Assembly (NCBI RefSeq): GCF_024652905.1
Contig: NZ_CP102428.1
Coordinates: forward strand, 2,244,501 to 2,308,500
Source of the DNA: Pseudomonas oryzihabitans
GTDB lineage: Bacteria; Pseudomonadota; Gammaproteobacteria; Pseudomonadales; Pseudomonadaceae
DNA: 64,000 nucleotides
Direction of reading: 5' to 3'
This document shows, one piece after another, positions 1 to 8,749 of this stretch. How positions within the stretch are numbered: the stretch's first letter is position 1; every line of letters begins with the position of its first letter. The position numbers were made by a program, and so were the translations under genes. Under the pieces are notes generated by a model. That model did not search any database, was not told the DNA's origin, and saw nothing but the letters and a program-made list of their open reading frames with translations.

Positions 1-501
1 TTGCTCGTTGAGATCGGCCAGCGGCAGGCGGATCGGCAGGCCGGCGCGTTGGGCGCCACGCTGGACGCCGGTGCTGGCAGGCTGGCCATCACCTACCAGG
101 GTCGCCCCGCTGTCGGCGTCGTTGAGCCACCAGATCATCACCACCGGACGATTGGCGCCCCATACCGAGAGCCCCGCCTGACCCAGGGCCCGCTCGGTGG
201 CGGCCGGGTCGAAGTTGGCCACCAGCACCTCCGGCGGGCCGGCGTCATAGCTGTACTGGCTGATCAGGGATTCGGGTGCCGCCAGGGCACTGGCGAGACC
301 CGGGGTCTGGCCGGCCTGGGGGTTGCCGGTCAGGCGTCCGGCTAGCACCTGCAGGGCGCGCTTGAGGGCGGCATTGCGCTCGTCCGGTTGTTGCGAGGTC
401 ACCGGCTCGCGGACCTGGTAGAGGTTGTCCACCACCTCGGCATGGGCGAGCGGACTCAGGACCAGCAGCGAAGCGAGCAACGGAAGGACGAGACGGCGCA
501 T
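1..501 (-). CDS. DUF2066 domain-containing secreted protein (3' end cut by window)
   Basis: The frame opens at ATG 501 and stays open to base 1 (167 codons), so the C-terminal part lies outside the window. The first ~21 residues form a Sec-type signal peptide (MRRLVLPLLASLL, then an A-H-A cleavage-like end before EVVDNLYQVREPV). The region RNAALKRALQVLAGRLTG near residue 40-60 is typical of DUF2066 proteins, which in Pseudomonas lie next to and divergent from purM, as here. The family has no established biochemical role; a periplasmic or envelope location is inferred from the signal peptide. The family call rests on recognised sequence pattern and gene context. Confidence 0.8.
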   Translation of the reverse strand, partial: MRRLVLPLLASLLVLSPLAHAEVVDNLYQVREPVTSQQPDERNAALKRALQVLAGRLTGNPQAGQTPGLASALAAPESLISQYSYDAGPPEVLVANFDPAATERALGQAGLSVWGANRPVVMIWWLNDADSGATLVGDGQPASTGVQRGAQRAGLPIRLPLADLNEQ

Positions 502-713
502 GGCGATTCCATAGAAAGGGCAAGGGGCATACCTTAAAAGCCGCCCGACCCGCGAGCAAGGGCACTGGGTCGCGGGTGGCGCAGAAGGTAGTAGCGAACA
601 TTGCCCACCCGGCGAACGGATGGGCGATCAGGCTCAGACCCCAGGGCGCTGGCCGGGTGCCATCGCCACCCGGACCGGAGGCCGCGGCGGGCCGCGTGCT
701 TTGGCACGGCTTC

Positions 714-722
714 TGGTAAAAT
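714..722 (+). promoter_or_regulatory. candidate extended -10 promoter of purM
   Basis: TGGTAAAAT is a TGn extended -10 element 65 bases before the purM start, in the 285-base gap between the divergent DUF2066 gene and purM. No good -35 hexamer sits 16-18 bases upstream, as is usual for extended -10 promoters. No PurR-like operator was recognised. Confidence 0.4.
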
Positions 723-786
723 CGCCCGCCTCATTGCCGGCTGGCGCCAGCCGGCTCGTTTCGCCATTAGCCAAAGGCCAGGATTC

Positions 787-1848
787 ATGAGCAAACAACC
801 CCAGCTGAGCTACAAGGACGCCGGTGTAGACATCGACGCCGGTGAGGCTCTGGTAGAACGCATCAAGGGCGTCGCCAAGCGCACCGCCCGCCCGGAAGTC
901 ATGGGCGGCCTGGGGGGCTTTGGTGCCCTGTGCGAGATCCCGGCAGGCTATCGCCAGCCCGTGCTGGTCTCCGGTACCGACGGCGTCGGCACCAAGCTGC
1001 GCCTGGCCATGAACTTGGCCAAGCACGACAGCATCGGCATCGACCTGGTCGCCATGTGCGTTAACGACCTGGTGGTCTGCGGCGCCGAGCCGCTGTTCTT
1101 CCTCGACTACTACGCCACCGGCAAGCTCAACGTCGACGTCGCCGCCCAGGTGGTGACCGGCATCGGCACCGGTTGCGAACAGGCTGGCTGCTCCCTGGTG
1201 GGTGGCGAGACCGCCGAGATGCCCGGCATGTACGAAGGCGAAGACTACGACCTGGCCGGCTTCTGCGTCGGCGTGGTGGAAAAGTCCGAGATCATCGACG
1301 GTTCCAAGGTGACCACCGGCGACGCCCTGATCGCCCTGCCCTCCTCCGGCCCGCACTCCAACGGCTATTCGCTGATCCGCAAGATCATCGAGGTGGCCGG
1401 CGCCGACATCGAGAACATCCAGCTCGACGGCCAGCCGCTGACCGAACTGCTGATGGCGCCCACCCGCATCTACGTCAAGCCGCTGCTCAAGCTGATCAAG
1501 GACACCGGCGCGGTCAAGGCCATGGCCCACATCACCGGCGGCGGCCTGCTGGACAATATCCCACGGGTACTGCCCGAGGGTGCCCAGGCGGTGCTCGACG
1601 TCGCCAGCTGGCAGCGTCCGGCGGTATTCGACTGGCTGCAACAGCAGGGCAACGTCGACGAGACCGAGATGCACCGTGTGCTGAACTGTGGCGTGGGCAT
1701 GGTCATCTGCGTGGCCCAGGATCAGGTCGAAGGCGCCCTGCAGGTGCTGCGCGCCGAGGGCGAGCAACCCTGGGTCATCGGCCGTATCGAACAGGCCGCC
1801 GAGGGCGCCGACCAGGTCGTGCTGAACAATCTGAAACAGCACGGATGA
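787..1848 (+). CDS. purM: phosphoribosylformylglycinamidine cyclo-ligase PurM
   Basis: PurM (AIR synthetase) makes aminoimidazole ribotide from FGAM and ATP, the fifth step of cytosolic purine synthesis. The 353-residue protein has the family's usual length. It starts [21 protein letters not shown] and carries the characteristic [42 protein letters not shown] and [12 protein letters not shown] blocks in order. ATG 787 is chosen because the longer upstream frame encodes only low-complexity sequence and homologues begin at this point. Its stop overlaps the purN start (ATGA at 1845-1848), so the two are translationally coupled. Confidence 0.98.
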   Translation: MSKQPQLSYKDAGVDIDAGEALVERIKGVAKRTARPEVMGGLGGFGALCEIPAGYRQPVLVSGTDGVGTKLRLAMNLAKHDSIGIDLVAMCVNDLVVCGAEPLFFLDYYATGKLNVDVAAQVVTGIGTGCEQAGCSLVGGETAEMPGMYEGEDYDLAGFCVGVVEKSEIIDGSKVTTGDALIALPSSGPHSNGYSLIRKIIEVAGADIENIQLDGQPLTELLMAPTRIYVKPLLKLIKDTGAVKAMAHITGGGLLDNIPRVLPEGAQAVLDVASWQRPAVFDWLQQQGNVDETEMHRVLNCGVGMVICVAQDQVEGALQVLRAEGEQPWVIGRIEQAAEGADQVVLNNLKQHG

Positions 1849-2513
1849 GCCCTGCCGACTGCGCCGTGGTGGTGCTCATCTCCGGCCACGGCAGCAACCT
1901 GCAAGCTCTGATCGACGCCGCGACCCCGCCCGTGCGGATCGCGGCGGTGATCGCCAACCGCGCCGAGGCCTATGGCCTGGAGCGGGCCCAGCAGGCCGGG
2001 ATCGCCACCCAGGTGATCGACCACCGCGAGCATGCCGATCGCGAAAGCTTCGATGCGGCCCTGGCGGCTGCCATCGACGCCCAGGGCGCCGATCTGGTGG
2101 TGCTGGCCGGCTTCATGCGCATTCTCACGCCGACCTTCGTGCGGCGCTACCAGGGTCGTCTGCTCAATATCCATCCCTCGCTGCTGCCACTCTACAAGGG
2201 CTTGCACACTCACCAGCGTGCCCTGGATGCCGGCGATGCCTGGCACGGCTGCAGCGTGCACTTCGTCACCGAAGAACTGGATGGCGGTCCGGTCGTCCTG
2301 CAGTCGCGGGTGCCGGTACAGGCCGAAGATACGGCGGAGAGCCTCGCGACACGGGTACACGCCGCCGAGCACCTCCTTTATCCTGTGGCCGTGCGGTTGT
2401 TCGCCGAAGGTCGTCTGCGGCTGGGTACCCTGGGTGCCGAGCTCGATGGCGAGGCACTGCCGCCTACCGGGGCCACGTTGCCGTCGCTGACGGCCGCGGC
2501 CTCCCTTTCCTGA
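1845..2513 (+). CDS. purN: phosphoribosylglycinamide formyltransferase PurN
   Basis: PurN transfers a formyl group from 10-formyl-tetrahydrofolate to GAR in purine synthesis. The 222-residue protein shows the N-terminal phosphate-binding [16 protein letters not shown] loop (residues ~9-24), the folate-site block [19 protein letters not shown], the catalytic-region INIHPSLLP-type motif ([14 protein letters not shown]), the [16 protein letters not shown] block with the catalytic His and Asp, and the [18 protein letters not shown] tail. The ATG overlaps the purM stop by four bases. The gene order purM-purN-DUF3108 is common in Pseudomonas. Confidence 0.97.
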   Translation: MSPADCAVVVLISGHGSNLQALIDAATPPVRIAAVIANRAEAYGLERAQQAGIATQVIDHREHADRESFDAALAAAIDAQGADLVVLAGFMRILTPTFVRRYQGRLLNIHPSLLPLYKGLHTHQRALDAGDAWHGCSVHFVTEELDGGPVVLQSRVPVQAEDTAESLATRVHAAEHLLYPVAVRLFAEGRLRLGTLGAELDGEALPPTGATLPSLTAAASLS

Positions 2514-2528
2514 TCCAAGGAGAAACTG

Positions 2529-3242
2529 ATGCGACGTCTGTTGTTCCTATTGGCCACCCTCTGCAGTGCCTCGGCCTTCGCCTTCGACCTGCAGCCGTTC
2601 ACGGCCAGCTACACCGCCGACTGGAAGCAGATGCCGGTCAGCGGCTCGGCCGAGCGCTCGCTGCAGAAGGAAGCCGATGGCCGCTGGGAGCTGAAGTTCG
2701 AAGCCTCCATGCTGGTCGCCGGCCTCAACGAGTCCAGCACCTTCCGCCGTGAGGGCGAAGCCTTCCTGCCGGACACCTACCAATACAAGCGCAGCGGGCT
2801 GGGCAAGAGCCGCGAGAGCGAACTGACCTTCGACTGGGCCGGCAAGAAGGTCACCGGCAAGGACAAGGATGATCCGGTCAATCTGACCCTGGATCGCGGT
2901 CTGCTGGACAAGTCGACCTACCAGCTCAAGCTGCAGCAGGACGTAGCGGACGGCAAGAAGAGCATGAGCTACCAGATCGTCGACGGCGACAGCATCGACA
3001 CCTACGACTTCCGCGTCATTGGCCCGGAGCGCATCCGCACCCCGCTGGGTTTGTTCGATGCCATCAAGGTGGAGCGCGTGCGCGATCCCACCAAGAGCAG
3101 CCGCAAGACCGAACTGTGGTTCGCCAAGGATTGGGACTACCTGCTGGTGCGGCTCTACCAGCAGGAGAGCGACGGCAAGGAATACCAGACCAGCCTCAAG
3201 GAAGGCTCGGTCAACGGGCGCACGGTGAAAGGCGCCAACTGA
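2529..3242 (+). CDS. DUF3108 domain-containing periplasmic protein
   Basis: A 237-residue protein with a cleavable signal peptide (MRRLLFLLATLCSASAFA, cleaved before FDLQPF). The mature part, starting FTASYTADWKQMPVSGSAER and ending in a beta-rich region (TELWFAKDWDYLLVRLYQ), matches DUF3108, a family with a predicted lipid-carrier-like beta fold but no proven function. An AAGGAG ribosome-binding site lies at 2517-2522, 15 bases after the purN stop, so it is probably the third gene of the purMN transcript, which ends at the terminator at 3260. Confidence 0.85.
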   Translation: MRRLLFLLATLCSASAFAFDLQPFTASYTADWKQMPVSGSAERSLQKEADGRWELKFEASMLVAGLNESSTFRREGEAFLPDTYQYKRSGLGKSRESELTFDWAGKKVTGKDKDDPVNLTLDRGLLDKSTYQLKLQQDVADGKKSMSYQIVDGDSIDTYDFRVIGPERIRTPLGLFDAIKVERVRDPTKSSRKTELWFAKDWDYLLVRLYQQESDGKEYQTSLKEGSVNGRTVKGAN

Positions 3243-3259
3243 TCCCGGTAGTTGCAAAG

Positions 3260-3286
3260 ACGCCCTCTTCGGAGGGCGTTTTCTTT
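3260..3286 (+). terminator. rho-independent terminator after purM-purN-DUF3108
   Basis: Stem ACGCCCTC/GAGGGCGT with a TTCG loop (3260-3279) is followed by TTTTCTTTT. It lies 17 bases after the DUF3108 stop. Confidence 0.9.
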
Positions 3287-3305
3287 TCAGTTGGGACCCG
3301 TCCGC

Positions 3306-3674
3306 TCAGGGATTCCACCAGCCCGGTCGCTGGTCGGCGAAAGAATGAAAGAGCGGCACAACGTCATCGTCGAGTCGATCCAGGCTACCCACCGCCAGGG
3401 CGAGAGTCGGACCGTCATCCACGGCGCCCAGCGTGGAACCGCAGTGCGGGCAGAAGGCTCGGCATGTCGTAGCCGAGGAGCGCCAGAGGGCCGGCTCGCC
3501 ACCCGGACCGGTCCAGCGCAGCTGGGCCTTGTCCAACTCGATCCAGACCTGCGTCGGCGCCCCGGAATGCCGGCGGCACTGCTCGCAGGAACAGCTGTGG
3601 GGATCCCGTGGCGAGCCTGTCACGAGATAACGAATCTGGCCGCAGAGGCAGCCACCGGTGCGCGTGCTATCCAT
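3306..3674 (-). CDS. GFA family protein (glutathione-dependent formaldehyde-activating fold)
   Basis: A 122-residue protein of the GFA (Gfa-like, CENP-V/GFA) family. It shows the zinc-binding cysteine pattern of the family: GGCLCGQIRY near residue 8-17, SCSCEQCRRHSGA at ~28-40, and FCPHCGSTL near residue 74-82. Family members bind zinc in a Mss4-like fold; substrates are mostly unknown, so no reaction is claimed. The start ATG (3674-3672) overlaps the stop of the upstream GNAT gene by one base (TGATG), so the two are translationally coupled. Confidence 0.85.
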   Translation of the reverse strand: MDSTRTGGCLCGQIRYLVTGSPRDPHSCSCEQCRRHSGAPTQVWIELDKAQLRWTGPGGEPALWRSSATTCRAFCPHCGSTLGAVDDGPTLALAVGSLDRLDDDVVPLFHSFADQRPGWWNP

Positions 3675-4159
3675 CAGGAGATGCCTCCTTGATCCTGTCC
3701 GGACGTGCGGGATTTCTCGTAGCGGACATCCGTCCCTTCGAGGGAAGCGACTCTATGCCAGCCGTGAGACCGGTAAAAGGCATTCGCCCGTATCACTGGG
3801 CGCCCATCGGTGACCAGCCAGATCAGGGCATGATGGCGGAACAGCGCGGTCTCGGCGGCGGCCAGCAGACGGGCGCCGAAACCCTGGCCTTGCCAGTCGG
3901 GTCTGACGAACAGAGCGAAGACCTCGCCATTCGCCAGATCGACCAGGCTGAAGCCCACCACCTCGCCTCCCACCTCCACTACCCAGGCACAGGGCTCGGC
4001 GGCGAGCAGCTCGGCGATCGATTCAGGGGTGATGCCCAATTCAGCGAGTTGCTCCCGGGTAAGGGCGTTGTCCGTGACCGCGGTACGGATGGCGAACAGC
4101 GCCTCTATGTCGGCCAGGGTGGCAAGCCTCAACTGAGCGGAGGCAGCGCAAGCGGTCAC
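3674..4159 (-). CDS. GNAT family N-acetyltransferase
   Basis: A 161-residue single-domain GNAT. It shows the N-terminal LRLATLADIEALFAIRTAV strand-helix, the beta4 stretch GEVFALFVRPDWQGQGFG with the acetyl-CoA pyrophosphate loop (Q-G-Q-G-F-G, residues ~93-98), followed by ARLLAAAETALF, and the C-terminal NAFYRSHGWHRV motif. The acceptor substrate cannot be told from sequence. It is the first gene of a two-gene unit with the GFA protein (stop TGA and start ATG overlap by one base). Confidence 0.85.
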   Translation of the reverse strand: MTACAASAQLRLATLADIEALFAIRTAVTDNALTREQLAELGITPESIAELLAAEPCAWVVEVGGEVVGFSLVDLANGEVFALFVRPDWQGQGFGARLLAAAETALFRHHALIWLVTDGRPVIRANAFYRSHGWHRVASLEGTDVRYEKSRTSGQDQGGIS

Positions 4160-4260
4160 AGGGATTCTCCTGATGTCGGCATAGAGCGATGCCGATGATG
4201 ACCATGAGCAGCGCGACAGATTGTCGCAGAAGTTGTAACGACTTGTTGCCGAGATACGCC

Positions 4261-4288
4261 TTGGTCCTGAAGCGAAACGCTCTAGTAT
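4261..4288 (+). promoter_or_regulatory. candidate sigma70 promoter for the 59-residue protein
   Basis: TTGGTC (4261-4266), a 16-base spacer and TAGTAT (4283-4288) sit 49 bases before the ATG at 4337. Three or more matches per hexamer; no other candidate is better in the gap. Confidence 0.4.
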
Positions 4289-4336
4289 GGGTTTTCAAGC
4301 CCTGCCGTAGCGCGGGCTCGACCAAGGAGATACAGC

Positions 4337-4516
4337 ATGACCATTACCGTAACCGAACGTGACGAAGACCATATGTCCCGCGAAGCCCGTGGCCTGGGCA
4401 TGCATCTGTGGGACGTGAAGCAGGAAGGGGAATTGGTCGGCGTCTACCAGAGCGAAGCCGATGCCCTGGAATACAAGGAGCAGATCGAACACGAAGGCGC
4501 GTCGCACGCCGAGTGA
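4337..4516 (+). CDS. small conserved acidic hypothetical protein (59 aa)
   Basis: A 59-residue ORF with a strong ribosome-binding site (AAGGAGA at 4324-4330), its own candidate promoter and a strong terminator. The protein begins MTITVTERDEDHMSREARG and ends in YQSEADALEYKEQIEHEGA; it is acidic, has no signal peptide or membrane segment, and looks like an alpha-beta mini-protein. Small proteins of this kind occur in Pseudomonas, but I cannot assign a function. The codon use and isolated monocistronic layout support it being a real gene. Confidence 0.75.
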   Translation: MTITVTERDEDHMSREARGLGMHLWDVKQEGELVGVYQSEADALEYKEQIEHEGASHAE

Positions 4517-4544
4517 GTCGAAAGCCCTTTTTACCGACTGCCTG

Positions 4545-4578
4545 AAAAAGGCCCGCCTCTTGGAGGCGGGCCTTTTTC
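4545..4578 (+). terminator. rho-independent terminator after the 59-residue gene
   Basis: Stem GCCCGCCTC/GAGGCGGGC with a TTG loop, preceded by AAAAAG and followed by CTTTTT, so it could work in both directions. On the plus strand it ends the small gene. Confidence 0.92.
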
Positions 4579-4597
4579 GTTACAGAGGTTCGCGGAT

Positions 4598-4678
4598 GTT
4601 GGGCTTCGCTGCGCTCAGCGCCAACCTACGGCAGCCTCACCGTAGGTTGGGTTGAGATGGCTCCAGCGTCGAAGCCAA
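4598..4678 (+). repeat. two REP-family arms, tail to tail
   Basis: One inverted arm of the alpha type (GTTGGGCTTCGCTGCGCTCA ending in CCTAC, 4598-4629) is followed by a forward beta-type arm (GTAGGTTGGG from 4642, with the inner GATGGCTCCAGCGTC hairpin). The GTAGG ends face inward here, whereas in the other copies of the window they face outward. It lies between the small-gene terminator and the end of the molybdenum large subunit. Confidence 0.8.
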
Positions 4679-4695
4679 ATAGAACGCTGCTGACC

Positions 4696-6921
4696 CTAGT
4701 GCAGCAGCTCGTCGGCGAAGACCTTGTCCAGGGTGATGGGCAGATCCCGGACCCGCTTGCCGGTGGCGTGGAAGATGGCGTTGGCGATGGCTGCCGCCAC
4801 CCCGACGATACCGATCTCGCCAATGCCCTTGGCGCCCAGCGGATTGACGATCTCGTCGTGCTCCTCGACGAAGATCACCTCCAGCTGCTGGATATCGGCC
4901 TGCACCGGGAAGTGGTATTCGGCGAGGCTGTGGTTCATCCAGCGACCTTCGTGGGTGTCCATCATCCCCTCTTCCTGCAGGCCCATACCGATGCCCCAGA
5001 CGATCCCACCGGCTACCTGGTTCTCGCCGGTCTTGAGATTCAGGATGCGGCCGGCGGCCACCGCGGTGACCACGCGACTGACCTGGACGCTGCCAAAGTC
5101 TTCGTCGACCTTGACCTCGACGAACACCGCCGAGTGGGTACCGGTGGCGTAGTTGTCGCGCTCTTCCGCCGGCTCGGCGCTGGCCAGGGTTTCCATGGAC
5201 GGCGAACCCGAAGCCTTGAGGATGGCGGTGAAGTCGACGCGCTGGGCCGGATCGGTCTTGAGGCTGATGCCGCCATCGGCGAACACCACCTGCTCCAGTT
5301 CGGCCTTGGCCAGCGGGGAGTCGTCCATCTCCTTTGCCGCATCCAGCAGTTGCTGGCGCAGCTGGTCGCAGGCCAGTTTCACGGCGGTGCCTACCGAAGA
5401 CACGGTAAAGGAACCGCCTTCGAGGGGTGCCTTGGGCAGGGTCGAATCACCGAGTTTGAAGGTCACCTTGTCCAGCGGCAGACCGAGGTTCTCGGCGGCG
5501 ATCTGGGTCATCACCGTATAGGTGCCGGTGCCGATATCGGCCGTGGCACTGGCTACTACCAGGCTGCCGTCGATGTTCATCACCGCCTTGGCGGTGGCCG
5601 GTTGCTGCATGGCCTCCCAGACCCCGGTCGCCATGCCCCAGCCAACCAGTTGATTGCCATCGCGCATGGAACGTGGCGCCATGCTGCGCCGTTCCCAGCC
5701 GAAACGCTCGGCCGCCTGGCGATAGCATTCCAGCAGTTCCTTGCTGGAATAGGGCTTGCCCTTGGCCGGATCCGTGTCGGTGAAGTTGCGGATGCGCAAT
5801 TCCAGCGGATCGATGTCGGCGGCATAGGCCAGTTCGTCCATGGCGCTTTCCAGCGCATAGACACCCAGCACCGCGCCGGGGGCGCGCATGTCCAGCGGGG
5901 TGTAGACGTCCAGCGCGGCCAGCTGGTAGGCCAGCTTGACGTTGGGACAGGCATAGAGCGATGCCGACCAGACCAGCACCATCTCGGTGAAGTCTTCGAA
6001 CCGCGAGGTGATGCCCAGGGCGCTGTGATCGATGGCCTGCAGCTTGCCGTCGCTGTCGCAGGCCAGCTTGACCTGCTGATAGGTCTCGGGGCGATAGCCG
6101 AAGGTGAACATCTGCTGGCGGGTCAGGGTGACCCGTACCGAGCGCTTGAGCTGCAGCGCGGCCATGGTCGCCAGCACCAGCTGGTACTGCGGACGCAGAC
6201 CGGACCCGAAGGCGCCGCCGACGAAGGGCGAGATGACCTTCACGTCGCCTTCGCCCAGACCGAAGATGCTGCTGACGAACTGGGCGCTGTTCTGTACGCC
6301 CTGGGTCTTGTCATGCACCGTCAGCTTGCCGTCCTTGTGGTAGATGACCGTCGAGGCGTGCATCTCCATGGGATTGTGGAATTCCGCCGCGGAGTGGTAT
6401 TCGGCTTCGATGCGGGTAGGCGCCGCGGCCCAGGCTGCCGGGGCGTTACCCCGATTCTCCGGCAACTCCATGGGCGCTTCGTGGGCCTGGTCGCGAGCCT
6501 GGGCCAAGTCGGTGGCGTGCTCCTCTTCGCTGTATTGGGCGCGAATCAGCGCGGCGGCGTGACGTGCGGCCTCGAAGGTCTCGGCCACTACCAGGGCGAT
6601 GGGCTGGCCACTGTAGAGGATGCGATCGTTGTACAACGGCCGAAAGGGCTTGCCGTCAGCCGCATCCATGTCGGTATAGCTCTCGTCATAGCTGGCCATC
6701 TTGGGTCGATTGAGGTGGCTGAGCACCTCGATCACGCCCGGCTGGGCCAGGGCTTCGCTAACGTCCAGGCCGAGCAGGCGACCCTTGGTGATGGTGGCGT
6801 TGACCACGAAACCAAAGGCCAGATCCGGCACGCTGAATTCGCCGGCATACAGCGCCTGGCCGGTGACCTTGAGCGGACCATCGACGCGGGGAATGGCTTT
6901 TTGCAGATGGACGACGGTCAT
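4696..6921 (-). CDS. xanthine dehydrogenase-family molybdopterin-binding large subunit (module 1)
   Basis: A 741-residue catalytic subunit of the xanthine oxidase family, organised like E. coli PaoC/YagR. It starts IPRVDGPLKVTGQALYAGEF and ends with the KGIGEIG motif, whose Glu (about residue 702) matches the catalytic base of the family. The first molybdopterin loop reads GGAFGSGLRP instead of the usual GGGFGGK seen in the paralogue at 10406, so the cofactor site is atypical. Oxidation of aldehydes or N-heterocycles is inferred; the substrate is unknown. Its ATG overlaps the stop of the FAD subunit gene by four bases. No signal peptide is present. Confidence 0.9.
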   Translation of the reverse strand: MTVVHLQKAIPRVDGPLKVTGQALYAGEFSVPDLAFGFVVNATITKGRLLGLDVSEALAQPGVIEVLSHLNRPKMASYDESYTDMDAADGKPFRPLYNDRILYSGQPIALVVAETFEAARHAAALIRAQYSEEEHATDLAQARDQAHEAPMELPENRGNAPAAWAAAPTRIEAEYHSAAEFHNPMEMHASTVIYHKDGKLTVHDKTQGVQNSAQFVSSIFGLGEGDVKVISPFVGGAFGSGLRPQYQLVLATMAALQLKRSVRVTLTRQQMFTFGYRPETYQQVKLACDSDGKLQAIDHSALGITSRFEDFTEMVLVWSASLYACPNVKLAYQLAALDVYTPLDMRAPGAVLGVYALESAMDELAYAADIDPLELRIRNFTDTDPAKGKPYSSKELLECYRQAAERFGWERRSMAPRSMRDGNQLVGWGMATGVWEAMQQPATAKAVMNIDGSLVVASATADIGTGTYTVMTQIAAENLGLPLDKVTFKLGDSTLPKAPLEGGSFTVSSVGTAVKLACDQLRQQLLDAAKEMDDSPLAKAELEQVVFADGGISLKTDPAQRVDFTAILKASGSPSMETLASAEPAEERDNYATGTHSAVFVEVKVDEDFGSVQVSRVVTAVAAGRILNLKTGENQVAGGIVWGIGMGLQEEGMMDTHEGRWMNHSLAEYHFPVQADIQQLEVIFVEEHDEIVNPLGAKGIGEIGIVGVAAAIANAIFHATGKRVRDLPITLDKVFADELLH

Positions 6922-7904
6922 TGCAGGGTACCTCCGGCGGCTTCGGTAAGGGCACGGACGATGGCGCGCCGGGCCAGTTCGATCTTGAAGCTGTTATGGG
7001 CGAAGCCCTGGGCGCCTTGTAGCAGGCGATCGGCCAATTGACCGAAGGCCGCCTTGTCCGCGACCTGGCCAACCAGCGCCTGCTCGGCCTCCGGCAGCCG
7101 CCAGGGCTTGTGGGCCACGCCACCCAGGGCGACGCGGACCTGCTTGATGCGCTCGCCATCCAGTTCTAGGGCTGCCGCCACCGAGACCAGGGCGAAGGCA
7201 TAGGAGGCGCGGTCGCGGATCTTCAGGTAGGCGCTGTGGGCCGCCAGGCTTTCCACCGGCAGGGTCACGGCGGTGATGAGTTCGTCGGCCTCAAGGTTGG
7301 TGTCGCGCTCCGGGGTGTCGCCGGGCAGGCGGTGGAAATCGGCGAAGTCGATGACGCGATCACCCTGGGGCCCGCTTACCTCGACCTTGGCCTGTAGGGC
7401 GGCCAGGGCCACGCACATGTCCGAAGGGTGGGTGGCGATGCACTGCTCGCTGTGGCCGAGGATGGCGTGGATGCGATTCTGCCCTTCACGAGCGCCGCAG
7501 CCGGAGCCGGGTTCGCGCTTGTTGCAGGGGGTGCCCACGTCATAGAAGTAATAGCAGCGGGTGCGCTGCAAGAGGTTGCCGCCGGTGGAGGCCATGTTGC
7601 GCAATTGCGGGGAAGCGCCGGCGAGGATGGCCTTGGCCAGCAGCGGATAGCGGCGTTGCACCTCGGGGTGGTAGGCCACCTCGGCATTCTTGACCAGGGC
7701 GCCGATGCGCAGACCGCCTTCGGGGGTGGTCTCGACCTCGCGCAGGGGCAGGCCGTTGACGTCGATCAGTTGCTCGGGACGCTCGACGTTTTCCTTCATC
7801 AGGTCCAGCAGGTTGGTACCCCCGGCGATGAAGTGGGTCTGGGGACCATGCTGGCGGATGGCATCGGGCACGGCGTTGGGCTTGGCATAACCGAAGCGGT
7901 TCAT
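6918..7904 (-). CDS. FAD-binding subunit of xanthine dehydrogenase-family enzyme (module 1)
   Basis: A 328-residue flavin subunit (PaoB/YagS-like). FAD-binding [10 protein letters not shown] lies near residues 28-37 and the [11 protein letters not shown] block near 107-117. Four cysteines at about 117, 127, 136 and 155 (CYYFYDVGTPCN, GSGCG, EQCIATHPSDM) match the extra [4Fe-4S] site known from E. coli PaoB. The subunit passes electrons from the iron-sulphur subunit to FAD. ATG 7904 is chosen because homologues start at MNRFGY and because it overlaps the upstream stop (ATGA); a longer frame upstream is not conserved. Confidence 0.9.
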   Translation of the reverse strand: MNRFGYAKPNAVPDAIRQHGPQTHFIAGGTNLLDLMKENVERPEQLIDVNGLPLREVETTPEGGLRIGALVKNAEVAYHPEVQRRYPLLAKAILAGASPQLRNMASTGGNLLQRTRCYYFYDVGTPCNKREPGSGCGAREGQNRIHAILGHSEQCIATHPSDMCVALAALQAKVEVSGPQGDRVIDFADFHRLPGDTPERDTNLEADELITAVTLPVESLAAHSAYLKIRDRASYAFALVSVAAALELDGERIKQVRVALGGVAHKPWRLPEAEQALVGQVADKAAFGQLADRLLQGAQGFAHNSFKIELARRAIVRALTEAAGGTLQ

Positions 7905-8443
7905 TCGCGGCCCTCCCCTTGCTGGCAGGCCGGGCGCGCTCGTTCGATGGCGGCGCGGATGTTGCGATAGGCGCCGCAACGGCAGAGGTTACCGCTCATC
8001 TGCTCGGCTACCTCGGCCTCGCTGTGGGCGTGGCCCTCCTTGAGCATGCCGATCGCCGAACAGATCTGCCCAGGGGTGCAATAGCCGCACTGGAAGGCGT
8101 CTTCGGCGACGAAGGCGGCCTGCATGGGATGCAGCTGGTCGCCTTGGGCCAGGCCTTCGATGGTGGTGACCTCGGCGCCATCCTGCATGACCGCCAGGGC
8201 CAGGCAGCTGTTGATGCGGGTGCCGTTGACCAGCACGGTGCAGGCACCGCACTGACCGTGATCGCAGCCCTTCTTGGTACCAGTGAGATCGAGGTGGTCG
8301 CGCAAGAGATCGAGCAGCGTGGTCCAGGGCTCCACGGCGAGCTGCAGCTGCTTGCCGTTGAGGGTCAGGGCGATGGTATGGGACTCGGGTTCGGCCAGGG
8401 GCTGGAACTGGCGCGCGGGGGTGGCGTTCATGGCGGACCTCAC
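7901..8443 (-). CDS. [2Fe-2S] subunit of xanthine dehydrogenase-family enzyme, no Tat signal (module 1)
   Basis: A 180-residue two-cluster iron-sulphur subunit. The ferredoxin-type cluster ligands are C60, C65, C68 and C80 ([16 protein letters not shown]); the second cluster ligands are C119, C122 (CGYCTPGQ), C154 and C156 (CRCGAY). The N-terminus (MRSAMNATPARQFQPLAEP) has no twin-arginine motif, unlike the subunit at 8750, which suggests a cytoplasmic enzyme. A start at the internal Met (8431) is also possible. First gene of a three-gene operon whose genes overlap by ATGA. Confidence 0.9.
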   Translation of the reverse strand: MRSAMNATPARQFQPLAEPESHTIALTLNGKQLQLAVEPWTTLLDLLRDHLDLTGTKKGCDHGQCGACTVLVNGTRINSCLALAVMQDGAEVTTIEGLAQGDQLHPMQAAFVAEDAFQCGYCTPGQICSAIGMLKEGHAHSEAEVAEQMSGNLCRCGAYRNIRAAIERARPACQQGEGRE

Positions 8444-8749
8444 GGTTAAAGCCGCGGGGTGCAGATTGCCCCCGTGGTCGGAATCAGGCGGTGACAGCGA
8501 AAGGCCACCTCAGGTAAGGGACTGCGCCCGACCGGAAGCGGTTCAGCACCCCTGCCCAGCGGTATTCAACGTCACGTTGAAGGCTGTTCAGCGAAGCGTT
8601 GGAAGGCCCGCTCCAGAGGGTTTCCGCCCGATCAGGACACATCTGGTATGGCGCTCCGCTGCGCCAGCGGCCCAGTGGCCTGAACCCCATAGGTTCGGGG
8701 GTAGTCATCAGAACTCCCGTGATGTGCCCCCAACGATGAGAATCCGACC
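8444..8749. promoter_or_regulatory. divergent control region between the two molybdenum enzyme operons
   Basis: This 306-base gap must hold both operon promoters. The clearest feature is a perfect palindrome TTCAACG-TCA-CGTTGAA (8565-8581) near the middle, a candidate operator for a shared regulator. A GTTCAGCGAAGCGTTGGAA stretch just after it resembles a weaker second copy. No regulator gene is adjacent. No convincing -35/-10 pair was found by eye. Confidence 0.45.

Noticed and set aside
701-722. TTGGCA as the -35 box paired with TAAAAT before purM
   Set aside because: The spacer is only 10 bases; an extended -10 promoter without this -35 is more plausible.
4657-7041. 794-codon open frame antisense to the molybdenum large subunit
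   Set aside because: It mirrors the true gene on the other strand, a by-product of high GC codon use; it lacks domains, and the sense frame has all family motifs.
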